The notes under the pieces are model-generated. The model worked only from the letters and a program-made list of their open reading frames with translations. It ran no database searches and was not told the DNA's origin. From assembly GCA_021413885.1 (NCBI GenBank), contig JAIOPM010000004.1, positions 1 to 64,000 of the forward strand: a stretch of DNA of 64,000 nucleotides. The letters are read 5' to 3'. The stretch's first letter is position 1; each line of letters begins with the position of its first letter. Below, one piece after another: positions 8,171 to 16,261 of the stretch. A program made the translations under genes and the position numbers. The DNA comes from Planctomycetota bacterium. Lineage in GTDB: Bacteria; Planctomycetota; UBA1135; GCA-002686595.

Positions 8171-8946
8171 GCTAGCAGCGCGAAGCGGGTCTCGAGAGCG
8201 GTTCGCCACGCCGCTTCGAGCGCGTTCAACTCTTCGACGCGCCGCGCCGAACCCATCAACGCGATGTGCACGAACGTGCCGCGCGCTCCGCGCAGCGCCG
8301 AGAGCGTCAACAGCTCGCCGGTCTGCGTCTCGCCGACGAATTGTACTTCGCGTTCGACCGTCGACGCGCGGCCCGTGAGCTTCAAGCCGCCCGCGAACGC
8401 GAGCGTGAAACCGTCGCGGCGTTGCAGTTGGTCGACCGCGCCTTCGACGATCAGCGCGTCGACACCGAACATCGCGCGCCACGCGCTCGTCCGATCCGCG
8501 TTCGTCCAGACGCCGGCGCGCGCGGTTTCCGCTGAGCCCGCGGAGTCGACGTGCGCGCGCAACGCGAGCAACGCGATGCGCCACTCGCACGACTCGGCCG
8601 TCGCGAGCTCGTCCGCGGCGTCGCGCGCGACCAACGCCGTGCGCACCGCGCGCACCATCGTGCCGCGGCCGCGATGATCGAACTGGAATTCGATCGAACC
8701 GCCGTCGCTCGCGTTCGCGACCAACCTGCGCGTCGGCGCGAGGTTGTCGATGCGGCCTTCGAACGTCTCGCCGCGTTGGTTGGTCCAACGGCACTCGCCG
8801 TCGCCCTTCGCTTCGATCACCGCGCCGGCGCCGAGCCAGCGCGGAGTCTCCGTGCGACGCACGAGCGCGTGCCACACCGTCGCGGTGTCGGCGCGCAGCT
8901 CGATTGCTTCGCGCGCGGTGCGCGACACCAAGTCGGCGTTCGTCAT
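8167..8946 (-). CDS. SRPBCC/AHSA1-like domain protein
   Basis: A 259-residue soluble protein whose first half looks like an activator-of-Hsp90 (AHSA1)/START-like domain: AIELRADTATVWHALVRRTE, then TPRWLGAGAVIEA and later a glycine-rich sheet. The second half may be another copy of the same fold, because it repeats a beta-rich pattern, but I cannot show this. Ligand and role are unknown. Its 3' end overlaps the end of the convergent rlmA-like gene by four bases. Confidence 0.6.
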   Translation of the reverse strand: MTNADLVSRTAREAIELRADTATVWHALVRRTETPRWLGAGAVIEAKGDGECRWTNQRGETFEGRIDNLAPTRRLVANASDGGSIEFQFDHRGRGTMVRAVRTALVARDAADELATAESCEWRIALLALRAHVDSAGSAETARAGVWTNADRTSAWRAMFGVDALIVEGAVDQLQRRDGFTLAFAGGLKLTGRASTVEREVQFVGETQTGELLTLSALRGARGTFVHIALMGSARRVEELNALEAAWRTALETRFALLA

Positions 8947-9014
8947 CGCGAAGGATCATGCCCGCGCGAACGAGGCTTGCAAGCGCGTGACAGCTCGAAG
9001 CTGCGCGTGGTGCA

Positions 9015-10772
9015 ATGCGCTGCATGTTCCTGGGCGCGATCCTGCTCGCGACGGCGGCGAATCCGGGCGGCGTCGTCGAGCTCGGCGCCGCGTGCATCGA
9101 TTGCCACGGCGAGATCGTCGCGAGTTGGCGCGCGTCGCCGATGGCGCGCGCGGTGCGAGCGCTCGATCCGAAGGAGCTCGACGGCCTGGTACCCGTCGTC
9201 GATCCGCGCACGGGCTTCACATACCGACTCGAACGCCGCGGCGAGCGCGGCTTCGTCGTCGAGGAATGGCGCGCGAAGGACGGGACCGAACTCGCGGCGG
9301 CTCGCAACGAAGCCGAACTCGTCTTCGCGATCGGCGCCGGAGTGATGGACACGTCGTACGTCGCGTCGCGCGGCGAGATGTTGTGGTTCGCGCCGCTCGA
9401 AGTGCTTTCTGCGAACGCGACGAGCGGACGTCACGCGGCGCTCGCGCCCGGCCAACAGGTTGCACCAGGCGTGCGCTTCTCGGTGCCGATCCAAGAGGAG
9501 TGCCTCGCGTGTCACACCGATGCGTTGCCGCGCGAGCGTTTCCCGTTGAACCTCGTGCCCGACGCCGATTGGACGCCGCGCGGCGTCGATTGCGCGCACT
9601 GCCATCCGGGCTCGCAAGCGCACGTCGAGCATCACGCGAAGAACGCGTCCGGTCCCGATCCGCTGCTCGCCGTCGCGCCGCCCGATCCGCTCGAACGCGT
9701 GTCGTCGTGCGCGCGTTGTCACCTCCAAGGCGACGCGCGCATCGCGCTCGACGAAGACCTGTCGTTCGCGCGTCGGCCGGGCGGCGATCTGCTCGCGAAG
9801 CTCGCGGTCTTCACCGGCTCCGACGCGAACGGCGAGATCCCGTTCGTCGGTCAAGTCGAGCGCATGGTCGAGTCGCGTTGCTTCACCGCATCGCTCGAGC
9901 GCGGCGAGCGAGCGATGACGTGCGAGACGTGTCACGATCCTCATCGTTCGGTGTTCGAGGCTCGCGAGCGTGCGCACGCGCGCGAAGCGTGCGTGAGTTG
10001 TCACGCCGCCGGCGACGAGCGCGTGGCCGACCGCGACCCACCGTGCTCGCTCGCCGCGCCCGAACGCGGCGCGAAAGCGTGCGTCGATTGCCACACGCGT
10101 CGCACCGCGCCGTTCGACGTCGCCGGCGTCGAGGTTTTCGATCACCGCATCGAGCGCAAGCCGCTCGCGCCGTCGAAGATCGACGCGGTGCGCATGAAGC
10201 AGTCGAACGGCGGGCCGTTGACGCGTTTCCGTTGGCCGGGTCGCACGCCGCCGCTCGACGGCGATCCGGGGCTCGCGCTGATGGCGTCCGTCGTCGCGGG
10301 TCAGCCCGCGCGCGCGCAGGAGCTCGTCGACGTCGCGCCGGCTCCTGCGGTCGAACGCTTGTCGGTCTTCCACCACCTGCGCGGCGGTTTGCTCGAGGCC
10401 GTCGGCCGCGCCGACGACGCGCGCAAGGCGTACGCGCGAGCGCTGCTGCTCGACCCGAAGTCCGCCGCGACGCGCGTCAACCTCGGGCTCGTGCTCGCGC
10501 AGTGCAACCGAGCGAAGGAAGGCCTCGCGCAGCTCGACGCCGTTCTCGCGACGTATCCGCGGTCCGACGGCGCGTTGCGCAACCGCGCGTTGGTCAAGCT
10601 CGCGCTCGGCGACTCGAGCGGCGCGCGCGCCGATCTCGAGACGGCCCATGCGCTCCTGCCGAACGCAGCGACCGCGCGCGGCCTCGCCGAGCTCGCGCGC
10701 CGCTCGAACGATCGCGCCGCGGCGGAGCGTTGGCTCGCCGCGGCGCGCGCGCTCGATCCGACGCGCGAGTGA
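9015..10772 (+). CDS. Secreted seven-haem c-type cytochrome with C-terminal TPR repeats
   Basis: A 585-residue protein with a short signal peptide. It has seven C-x-x-C-H haem c sites: CIDCH, CLACH, CAHCH, CARCH, CETCH, CVSCH and CVDCH, spread over roughly residues 30-360. The layout resembles the multihaem cytochrome c554 / NapC-NrfA-like group of extracytoplasmic electron carriers. The final 170 residues are tetratricopeptide-like (RADDARKAYARALLLDPKSA, then ATRVNLGLVLAQCNRAKEGL). No dedicated terminal reductase or quinol oxidase gene is adjacent. Start alternatives at 9015 and 9024 differ by three residues. Confidence 0.8.
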   Translation: MRCMFLGAILLATAANPGGVVELGAACIDCHGEIVASWRASPMARAVRALDPKELDGLVPVVDPRTGFTYRLERRGERGFVVEEWRAKDGTELAAARNEAELVFAIGAGVMDTSYVASRGEMLWFAPLEVLSANATSGRHAALAPGQQVAPGVRFSVPIQEECLACHTDALPRERFPLNLVPDADWTPRGVDCAHCHPGSQAHVEHHAKNASGPDPLLAVAPPDPLERVSSCARCHLQGDARIALDEDLSFARRPGGDLLAKLAVFTGSDANGEIPFVGQVERMVESRCFTASLERGERAMTCETCHDPHRSVFEARERAHAREACVSCHAAGDERVADRDPPCSLAAPERGAKACVDCHTRRTAPFDVAGVEVFDHRIERKPLAPSKIDAVRMKQSNGGPLTRFRWPGRTPPLDGDPGLALMASVVAGQPARAQELVDVAPAPAVERLSVFHHLRGGLLEAVGRADDARKAYARALLLDPKSAATRVNLGLVLAQCNRAKEGLAQLDAVLATYPRSDGALRNRALVKLALGDSSGARADLETAHALLPNAATARGLAELARRSNDRAAAERWLAAARALDPTRE

Positions 10773-10775
10773 GTC

Positions 10776-10854
10776 GATCCACGAGTCCGACGAGTTCGTC
10801 CGCAGCCGGCAGGGCCGAACGGCTGCGAACGCGTCGCGCCGGGACTCGTGGATC
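10776..10854. terminator. Nested inverted repeats between convergent genes
   Basis: A perfect 13-bp inverted repeat (gatccacgagtcc at 10776-10788, complement at 10842-10854) encloses a second perfect 8-bp hairpin (cgcagccg at 10801-10808, complement at 10820-10827). It fills the gap between the convergent cytochrome and propeller genes, so a two-way terminator is the simplest reading, although there is no clear T-tract. Confidence 0.45.
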
Positions 10855-10860
10855 GGTTTC

Positions 10861-12564
10861 CTAGAGCCCGATCACGAAGCGGACCGCGTCGGTGAGGCCG
10901 ACGTTGTTCGGCGCGCTGAAGCCGTTGTCGCGGCTCCAGATCTGCGCGTAGACCGCGACGCCCGGCGCGAGCCCGTGGGACGCCATGTAGCTCTGACCGA
11001 AGAGGAAATCGTACGTGCCCGAGCACGTCACCGCGGCGTCGCCGCCGGCGAGCTGCGCCGAGGTGCGCACCAACGGCGTCGCGATGCAGAGAGTTCCGCC
11101 GCCGAACGATGTCGCGCTCGCGGCGTTGCTCCAGATCAGGATGCCTGGGGCCTTCGGGATGACCGAGCTCGCGCCGACGTGGAAGTTGTCGAAGCCGCCG
11201 GAGTTCGGCGCGCCCAACGTCGTGATCGCGGGGATGCAGAGCTGCGAGTTCATCTTGGCCGTGCAGTAGGTCGTGATGTGGCACGAGCCCTCGCGGACGA
11301 AGATGTCCGACCACATGTCGCTCGGTCCGGGCGTCAGCGGGGCCGAGCTGGAGAAGCTGATCGCGCGTCCGAAGGCGGAGAGCGAGGGGTCGTACGAGGC
11401 CTTGTCCGCCTGGGCGCCGAGCGTATCCAGACTCACGAGTTCCGTCGTGTCGAACAGAAGATCGTGCACGAAGACGTCGTACTGCGGGTTGGAGTCGGGC
11501 GCGAGGTTCTTCGCCACGCTCGTGAACACAATGAAGCGACCGTCGGCCGAGAACCGCGGCTGATAGCTGGTGCCGTCGCCGGGGACGGCGCCTGCGTTCT
11601 CGCTGATCAGAGTCGTCCGGCCGAGTACCAGGTCGTGCACGAACACATCCATCATGCCGTTGGAGTCGCCGGCGATCAGGTTCGACGCGGCGGAGCCGAA
11701 GGCGACCTTGGTGCCGTCCGGCGAGAGCGATGGCGCCCAGGAAAGATCATTGGCGCCGATTCCGGCGCTTGAAACGCTGGCGCGCACGGTCGTGTTCGTA
11801 TCGAGATCGCGCACGAAGATGTCGGTCTGCCCATTGGTGTCGCCGGGGACCATGTTGGTCGCGTGACTCTCGAACGCGACGATGCGGCCGCTGTCGGAGA
11901 GCACGGGCTTGAGGTTGTAGCCGTTGGCCTGAGCGCCGGACGAACTGACGCTCGCCATGGTGAGTGCGCCCGTCGCGAGGTCGCGGACGAAGACGTCGCT
12001 CACGAGATTCGTATCGGATGGAACGAGGTTGCTCGCGCCGCTGCTGAATGCGAGCGCCGTTCCGTTGGCTGCAAGCACCGGGTACGACGAAGCCCCGTTG
12101 GCCTGCGGCGCACCCGTGCCGGAACCCCGGCTCGCAATGATCGTCGTGCCGGCCACGCGATCGTAGAGGAAGATGTCGCCCTGGTTGTTGGTGTCGAGCG
12201 TGACTAGATCGGACGCCCAGCTCGCGTATGCGACGAAGCGCGCATCCGCGGAGATCGACGGCAGGATGCTGGCACCGTTGCTGGCCGCGCCATTCACGTC
12301 GAGCGTGACACACATCGTCGTGCCGTCCGCGCGATCGTGCAGGAAGACGTCGTCGCCGCCGTAGTCGTTCGCCGCGAGATTCGACGCCAAGGACTCGAAG
12401 ACGACGAAGCGTCCGTCCGCAGAGATCATGCTGTGGCGTGATTCGTGGTTCGCAGGCTCGCCCTGCGAGTTGACGCTGACGAGGGTGGTGCACTGGGCGG
12501 CGGCGCGGGAGCTCGTCAACGCGAGCGAGCACGCGGCGAAGAAGAGGAAGGAACGCGGATGCAT
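10861..12564 (-). CDS. Secreted TolB-like beta-propeller protein
   Basis: A 567-residue protein with a signal peptide (MHPRSFLFFAACSLALTSSR, cleavage after A-A-A-Q or nearby). It has about seven repeats of one pattern: S-x-D/N-G-R-x-V-x-F-x-S, then A-S/T-N-L/M, then D-x-N, then D-V/I-F-V-R/H-D-L. This is a WD40/TolB-like (PD40) propeller. The last 130 residues form a separate domain with paired cysteines and a beta-rich end, common as a tail on secreted proteins of such genomes. The ATG at 12564 is preceded by GAGG about 7 bases upstream; the open frame further upstream is low-complexity. Function is unknown; it probably binds a partner outside the cytoplasm. Confidence 0.75.
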   Translation of the reverse strand: MHPRSFLFFAACSLALTSSRAAAQCTTLVSVNSQGEPANHESRHSMISADGRFVVFESLASNLAANDYGGDDVFLHDRADGTTMCVTLDVNGAASNGASILPSISADARFVAYASWASDLVTLDTNNQGDIFLYDRVAGTTIIASRGSGTGAPQANGASSYPVLAANGTALAFSSGASNLVPSDTNLVSDVFVRDLATGALTMASVSSSGAQANGYNLKPVLSDSGRIVAFESHATNMVPGDTNGQTDIFVRDLDTNTTVRASVSSAGIGANDLSWAPSLSPDGTKVAFGSAASNLIAGDSNGMMDVFVHDLVLGRTTLISENAGAVPGDGTSYQPRFSADGRFIVFTSVAKNLAPDSNPQYDVFVHDLLFDTTELVSLDTLGAQADKASYDPSLSAFGRAISFSSSAPLTPGPSDMWSDIFVREGSCHITTYCTAKMNSQLCIPAITTLGAPNSGGFDNFHVGASSVIPKAPGILIWSNAASATSFGGGTLCIATPLVRTSAQLAGGDAAVTCSGTYDFLFGQSYMASHGLAPGVAVYAQIWSRDNGFSAPNNVGLTDAVRFVIGL

Positions 12565-12948
12565 GAGAGGACCTCGTGGAAGTCGTAAGGAGGAAGCGTA
12601 GTGCACCGGCGGTGTCGTTCCGGCGCTTGTGTGGGCCGCTGTAGTCGGAGGCGTTGCACGGGTCCCTTCGGGTGGTCGCGCGCGGTCGGCGCGAGTGAGC
12701 GCGAGCGAACGGTCGAGGCTCGGTGCTCGCGACGAGTTCGATTCGAACGCTCGCGAACGCGTCGGAAGTTCCGACGCGGGTTGTGCGGCGTCGCTCGGGC
12801 GCGCGCTCCTGAAGCCGTGTGACGCGTTCGCGTCGCGGCTTCGCGCGCGAGGCCGCACATTGCGCTTCGAGTGCGCGTCGAAGCCCGGAGCGACACCGCT
12901 CGACGAACCGCGATGACAACGCCGCGTAAAATCGCGCGGCGTCGCGGA
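12565..12948. other. Intergenic region, no gene seen
   Basis: 384 bases lie between two minus-strand genes. No frame on either strand has family-like sequence; the open frames are arginine-rich shadows. It must contain the promoter of the propeller gene and probably the transcription end of neither neighbour, but no clear -35/-10 pair or hairpin was found. Confidence 0.4.
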
Positions 12949-15669
12949 TCAGGGCTGAATCGTGATCCGCAGCGTGTCGGAACGCGCGAGTCCGCCCGGC
13001 GCGCACGCGTCCTCGAAGTAGGCGCGAGCGTAGAGATCGACGCCGACCAACGCGGGAACGTTCGGCAACGGACACGTCGCGAACGCGAAGCCGTGCGCGT
13101 CGGCGTGGAAGGTCACGCCGAGCGGGACGCGCCCGACCGTGAACGGAACTCCCGGCGCGCCGCCGCCGATCACGACTCCGCCGGCAGCGAACGGCGCGGC
13201 GTGATGCGCGACGACCGCGAAGAGCGAGTCGCCGATCGCAGGCTCGCCGTTGGCGAAGATCGCGATCGAGCCGGAGCACGCCGTCGTCGCTCCGCCGAGA
13301 TCGACGACGCCTTCGTCGCCGTCCTTCACGCCGTCCTGGTCGCGATCGACGCCGATGCGGACGCCGGAGAAGAGCGGCACTCCGGTCAACGTCCACACCG
13401 CGCTGCCGCCGAGCGCTTGCGACTTCAACTGCGCGACGGTGAACGGACCGAGGCCGGTGCGATCGCTCGTGAAGCGCGCGGTCGCCGTGTCGTAGACGAG
13501 GCCGTGTGGCTCGCCGAAGAGCACGCCCTTCGCGACGAGCTCGCAGTTGCCGAGCGCGGCTTGCGACTCGAGCAACGCGCAGTCGCTCGCCGTCGTCGCG
13601 CCGCCCGCGGTCGTCGCGTCGAGCGTCACTTGGTAACCGACGGTCGGCGCAACGCCGGTGTCGAACGCGAGCAAGAACTCGACGAGATCGTCCTTGGTGT
13701 CCGCGGGCCAGATCGAGAACACCGGCTGCGCGAGAAACGCGTTGAGGTTCGGCAGCGAGCCGTCGTGGACGAAACCGAAGCCCGACTTGCCGGTCGCGGT
13801 GCCGCTCGGTTTGCCGACCTTGCGATAGAGGTTGCGCAGCTGCGGAATCTTCATCTGCTGCGGTTCCTGCAGCACGCTCGCCGGGATGATCAAACCGTTC
13901 GAGCCTTGCGGCAGCGCATGGCACGACGCGCACGAGCCCGAACTCGGCACCATGAATTGGAACGCGGCGAAACCGGCCGCTTCGTTCGCGCCCGCCGGCG
14001 CGGTCTTCAACGTGCGGTCGAGGTTCTCGCGCGGGTTCGGCGGGAACTTGGTCGCGACGAGGAAGTCGAAGAGCAGGTTCAAGTCGCTCGCGCCGAGTTG
14101 CGCGCCGCCCAGCACCGACGCGAACGCTCCGTTGAACGCGAGCAGGTTCTCGCGATCGCCGCGCCAGTGGAACGGCGGCGTGTCGAGGCCGCGCAGACTC
14201 TGCGTCGTCGTCGGCCCTTTCATCGGATGCATCAGCACCGCGGCCGGTTGGTTCGGCGGCGGAGCTTCCATCACGCCGTTCGGATCGCCGAGGTCCCACG
14301 CGAGGCCGTCGACGTCGCCGTCGACGTGGCACGCGGCGCACGACAGCGTGCCGTTGCCCGAACGCTTCGCGTCGTAGAGGAAACGCCGGCCGAGCGAGAC
14401 GTTCGTCGGCAGCGGATCGTGCGCGAGCGGTTGCTCGCGGATCTTCGCGAGCAATTGCGTGTCGATCACCGCGAGCGAATTCGACAGCCGGTTCAACACG
14501 TAGAGCCGCGCCGCCGTTGGATGCAGCGCGAGGGCGCGCGGCCCGCGCTTCGTCTTCGAATCGACCAGCGCGCCCGGCGTGTCGCCGACTTCGATGCGCG
14601 AGAGAATCGAGCCCGCGAGCGACAACACGCCGATGCGATCGGTCCCTTGGGCCGCGACGTAGAGCCGACCGGCGTTCGCGTCGAGCGCGAGACCCGTCGG
14701 CTCGGCCAGCGCGTTCGCGAGCGCAGTCGAGTTCGGGAGCTGCGCGTAGTTCACGCCCGGATTGAGATCGAAGACGGTCTTGGTCGGCGTCGCGGTCGCG
14801 ACGAGGCGCGTCACGCGGCTGTCGATCGCGTGGCCGCGCAAGTTGGGCTCGAAGCGCACCAGGTTGCGCGCGTCGGTGTTCGCGATGAAGAGCTCGTTCG
14901 TGTTCGGATGCGCGACGAGATCGAAGTTGCTCGTGCCGAGCGCGGTGAAGACCTTCGCGACCGTCAACGTCGTCGCGTCGAGCTCGAACACGTCGCGGTC
15001 GGGGAGCGTCCACGTCACGACGCTCGCCCACGCGGGATCGTCCTCGGCGACGATCACGGCTTGCTGCGGCGCGAGCGGCAGATTCGGATTCGTCGGGAGC
15101 GGCGGCGCAGGCGCTTGGGCGTACGGCACCAACGTCGTGTCGTTGCCCGAACGCTGCGAGAGCACGTAGACCGAGTTGCCGCGCACCGCGAGCGCGCGCG
15201 GATCCTTGGCGCTGATCGGGATCTTCGCGAGCAACGCGCGCGTCGTCGCATCGAAGACGTGGACCTCGTCCTTCGCCGCGGCGGTGACGAACGCGCGGCC
15301 GTTCGCGAACGCGATGTCGGAGGGCTCGTCGACGACGCGCAACGTGGCGATCACGGCGCCGAGTTCGATCGAGACGATGCTGACCGAATCGGAGAGGCCG
15401 TTCGCGACCCAAACTTCGTCGCTGGTGCGCGGCGTCACCGACACGGGCTCGAGCCCGACCGGGATGTCGCGGATCAGCACCGGCCGATCGATGTCGGTGA
15501 GGCTGTAGACCTCGAGGCGATCGTCGGCGGTGTTGCAGACGAAGAGGCGCGTCCCGTCGCTCGACGCGCGAAGCGGATGGACCTGCGCGTTCTCGAAATG
15601 GACGTAGCTCGACTGCGCGCGCGCCGAAGCGGCGAGAGCGATCAGGAAGAGCAGTGTCCGTCCACGCAT
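12949..15669 (-). CDS. Secreted YVTN/lactonase-like beta-propeller fused to di-haem cytochrome c domains
   Basis: A 906-residue protein with a signal peptide (ending A-S-A-R-A-Q). The first 430 residues are propeller repeats of the YVTN type (RLFVCNTADDRLEVYSLTD, LALHPTAARLYVLNRLSNSL). The middle carries two haem c sites, SCAACH near residue 442 and SCASCH near residue 581, with sequence reminiscent of MauG/cytochrome-c-peroxidase-like proteins (FHWRGDRENLLAFNGAF). Then comes a calcium-binding-like stretch (DRDQDGVKDGDEG) and a beta-rich C-terminal domain. This layout suggests a periplasmic or surface redox enzyme or carrier; the substrate is unknown. The ATG at 15669 gives a clean signal peptide. 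Confidence 0.75.
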   Translation of the reverse strand: MRGRTLLFLIALAASARAQSSYVHFENAQVHPLRASSDGTRLFVCNTADDRLEVYSLTDIDRPVLIRDIPVGLEPVSVTPRTSDEVWVANGLSDSVSIVSIELGAVIATLRVVDEPSDIAFANGRAFVTAAAKDEVHVFDATTRALLAKIPISAKDPRALAVRGNSVYVLSQRSGNDTTLVPYAQAPAPPLPTNPNLPLAPQQAVIVAEDDPAWASVVTWTLPDRDVFELDATTLTVAKVFTALGTSNFDLVAHPNTNELFIANTDARNLVRFEPNLRGHAIDSRVTRLVATATPTKTVFDLNPGVNYAQLPNSTALANALAEPTGLALDANAGRLYVAAQGTDRIGVLSLAGSILSRIEVGDTPGALVDSKTKRGPRALALHPTAARLYVLNRLSNSLAVIDTQLLAKIREQPLAHDPLPTNVSLGRRFLYDAKRSGNGTLSCAACHVDGDVDGLAWDLGDPNGVMEAPPPNQPAAVLMHPMKGPTTTQSLRGLDTPPFHWRGDRENLLAFNGAFASVLGGAQLGASDLNLLFDFLVATKFPPNPRENLDRTLKTAPAGANEAAGFAAFQFMVPSSGSCASCHALPQGSNGLIIPASVLQEPQQMKIPQLRNLYRKVGKPSGTATGKSGFGFVHDGSLPNLNAFLAQPVFSIWPADTKDDLVEFLLAFDTGVAPTVGYQVTLDATTAGGATTASDCALLESQAALGNCELVAKGVLFGEPHGLVYDTATARFTSDRTGLGPFTVAQLKSQALGGSAVWTLTGVPLFSGVRIGVDRDQDGVKDGDEGVVDLGGATTACSGSIAIFANGEPAIGDSLFAVVAHHAAPFAAGGVVIGGGAPGVPFTVGRVPLGVTFHADAHGFAFATCPLPNVPALVGVDLYARAYFEDACAPGGLARSDTLRITIQP

Positions 15670-15868
15670 AGAGCCATCTCGAAGTCGGTCGGCGCCGCGG
15701 GGCCGTCGATCGGGCGAGCACGCTAACACTCGGTCGCACGAGCGGGAACGTTCGAATTCGCGGCGCGCGACGATGACGATTTCGTTCGCGAGTGTCTTCA
15801 CCAACTCCTGATCATGTTCGCGCGCAAGAGGGGGTTTCGCGCTCCGCGAAGCTAGGTAGATTGGCGCC

Positions 15869-16252
15869 ATGAGCAACGCAGACGGCGCGAAGTCGGGCAC
15901 GAGGACACTGCATTCGCTCGCGGCGTTGCGCGCCGCGCTCGGCGATCGCGAGCTGCCGTCCGGACCCGCTGCGGCACCGAGCGGACCGAACGCGCCGACG
16001 GTGAAGATCATCACCGCGCAACTTGTCGTGCGTCGCGAGCGCGCCGGCCACGGCGGCAAGACGGTGACGATCGCGGAGGGACCGGCGTTGGCGGGCCGTG
16101 ATCTCGACGAGTTCGCGCGCTCGGCCGCGAAGGCGCTCGGAGTCGGCGCGCACATCGACGCGAGCACGCTGGTCGTGCAAGGCGATCAGACCGATCGTTT
16201 GATCGCGTGGTTTACCAAGCGCGGCTTCGTGTCGGTCACGCGCGGCAACTGA
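15869..16252 (+). CDS. yciH: Translation initiation factor SUI1/YciH family protein
   Basis: A 127-residue protein whose second half is the SUI1/eIF1 fold: VRRERAGHGGKTVTIAEGPA followed by a central helix and QGDQTDRLIAWFTKRGF. The bacterial YciH-type proteins resemble eIF1 and may affect initiation fidelity or act under stress; the biochemical role in bacteria is still not settled. The first 50 residues are a linker of low conservation. The gene is divergent from the large propeller-cytochrome gene and convergent, with 9 bases between, to the sigma-fusion gene. Confidence 0.8.
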   Translation: MSNADGAKSGTRTLHSLAALRAALGDRELPSGPAAAPSGPNAPTVKIITAQLVVRRERAGHGGKTVTIAEGPALAGRDLDEFARSAAKALGVGAHIDASTLVVQGDQTDRLIAWFTKRGFVSVTRGN

Positions 16253-16261
16253 GCGTTCGCG

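Noticed and set aside
11747..15739. Very long minus-strand open frame covering two propeller genes in another frame
   Set aside because: Its translation is arginine-rich and repetitive without domain motifs, whereas the other frame encodes clear propeller and haem motifs.
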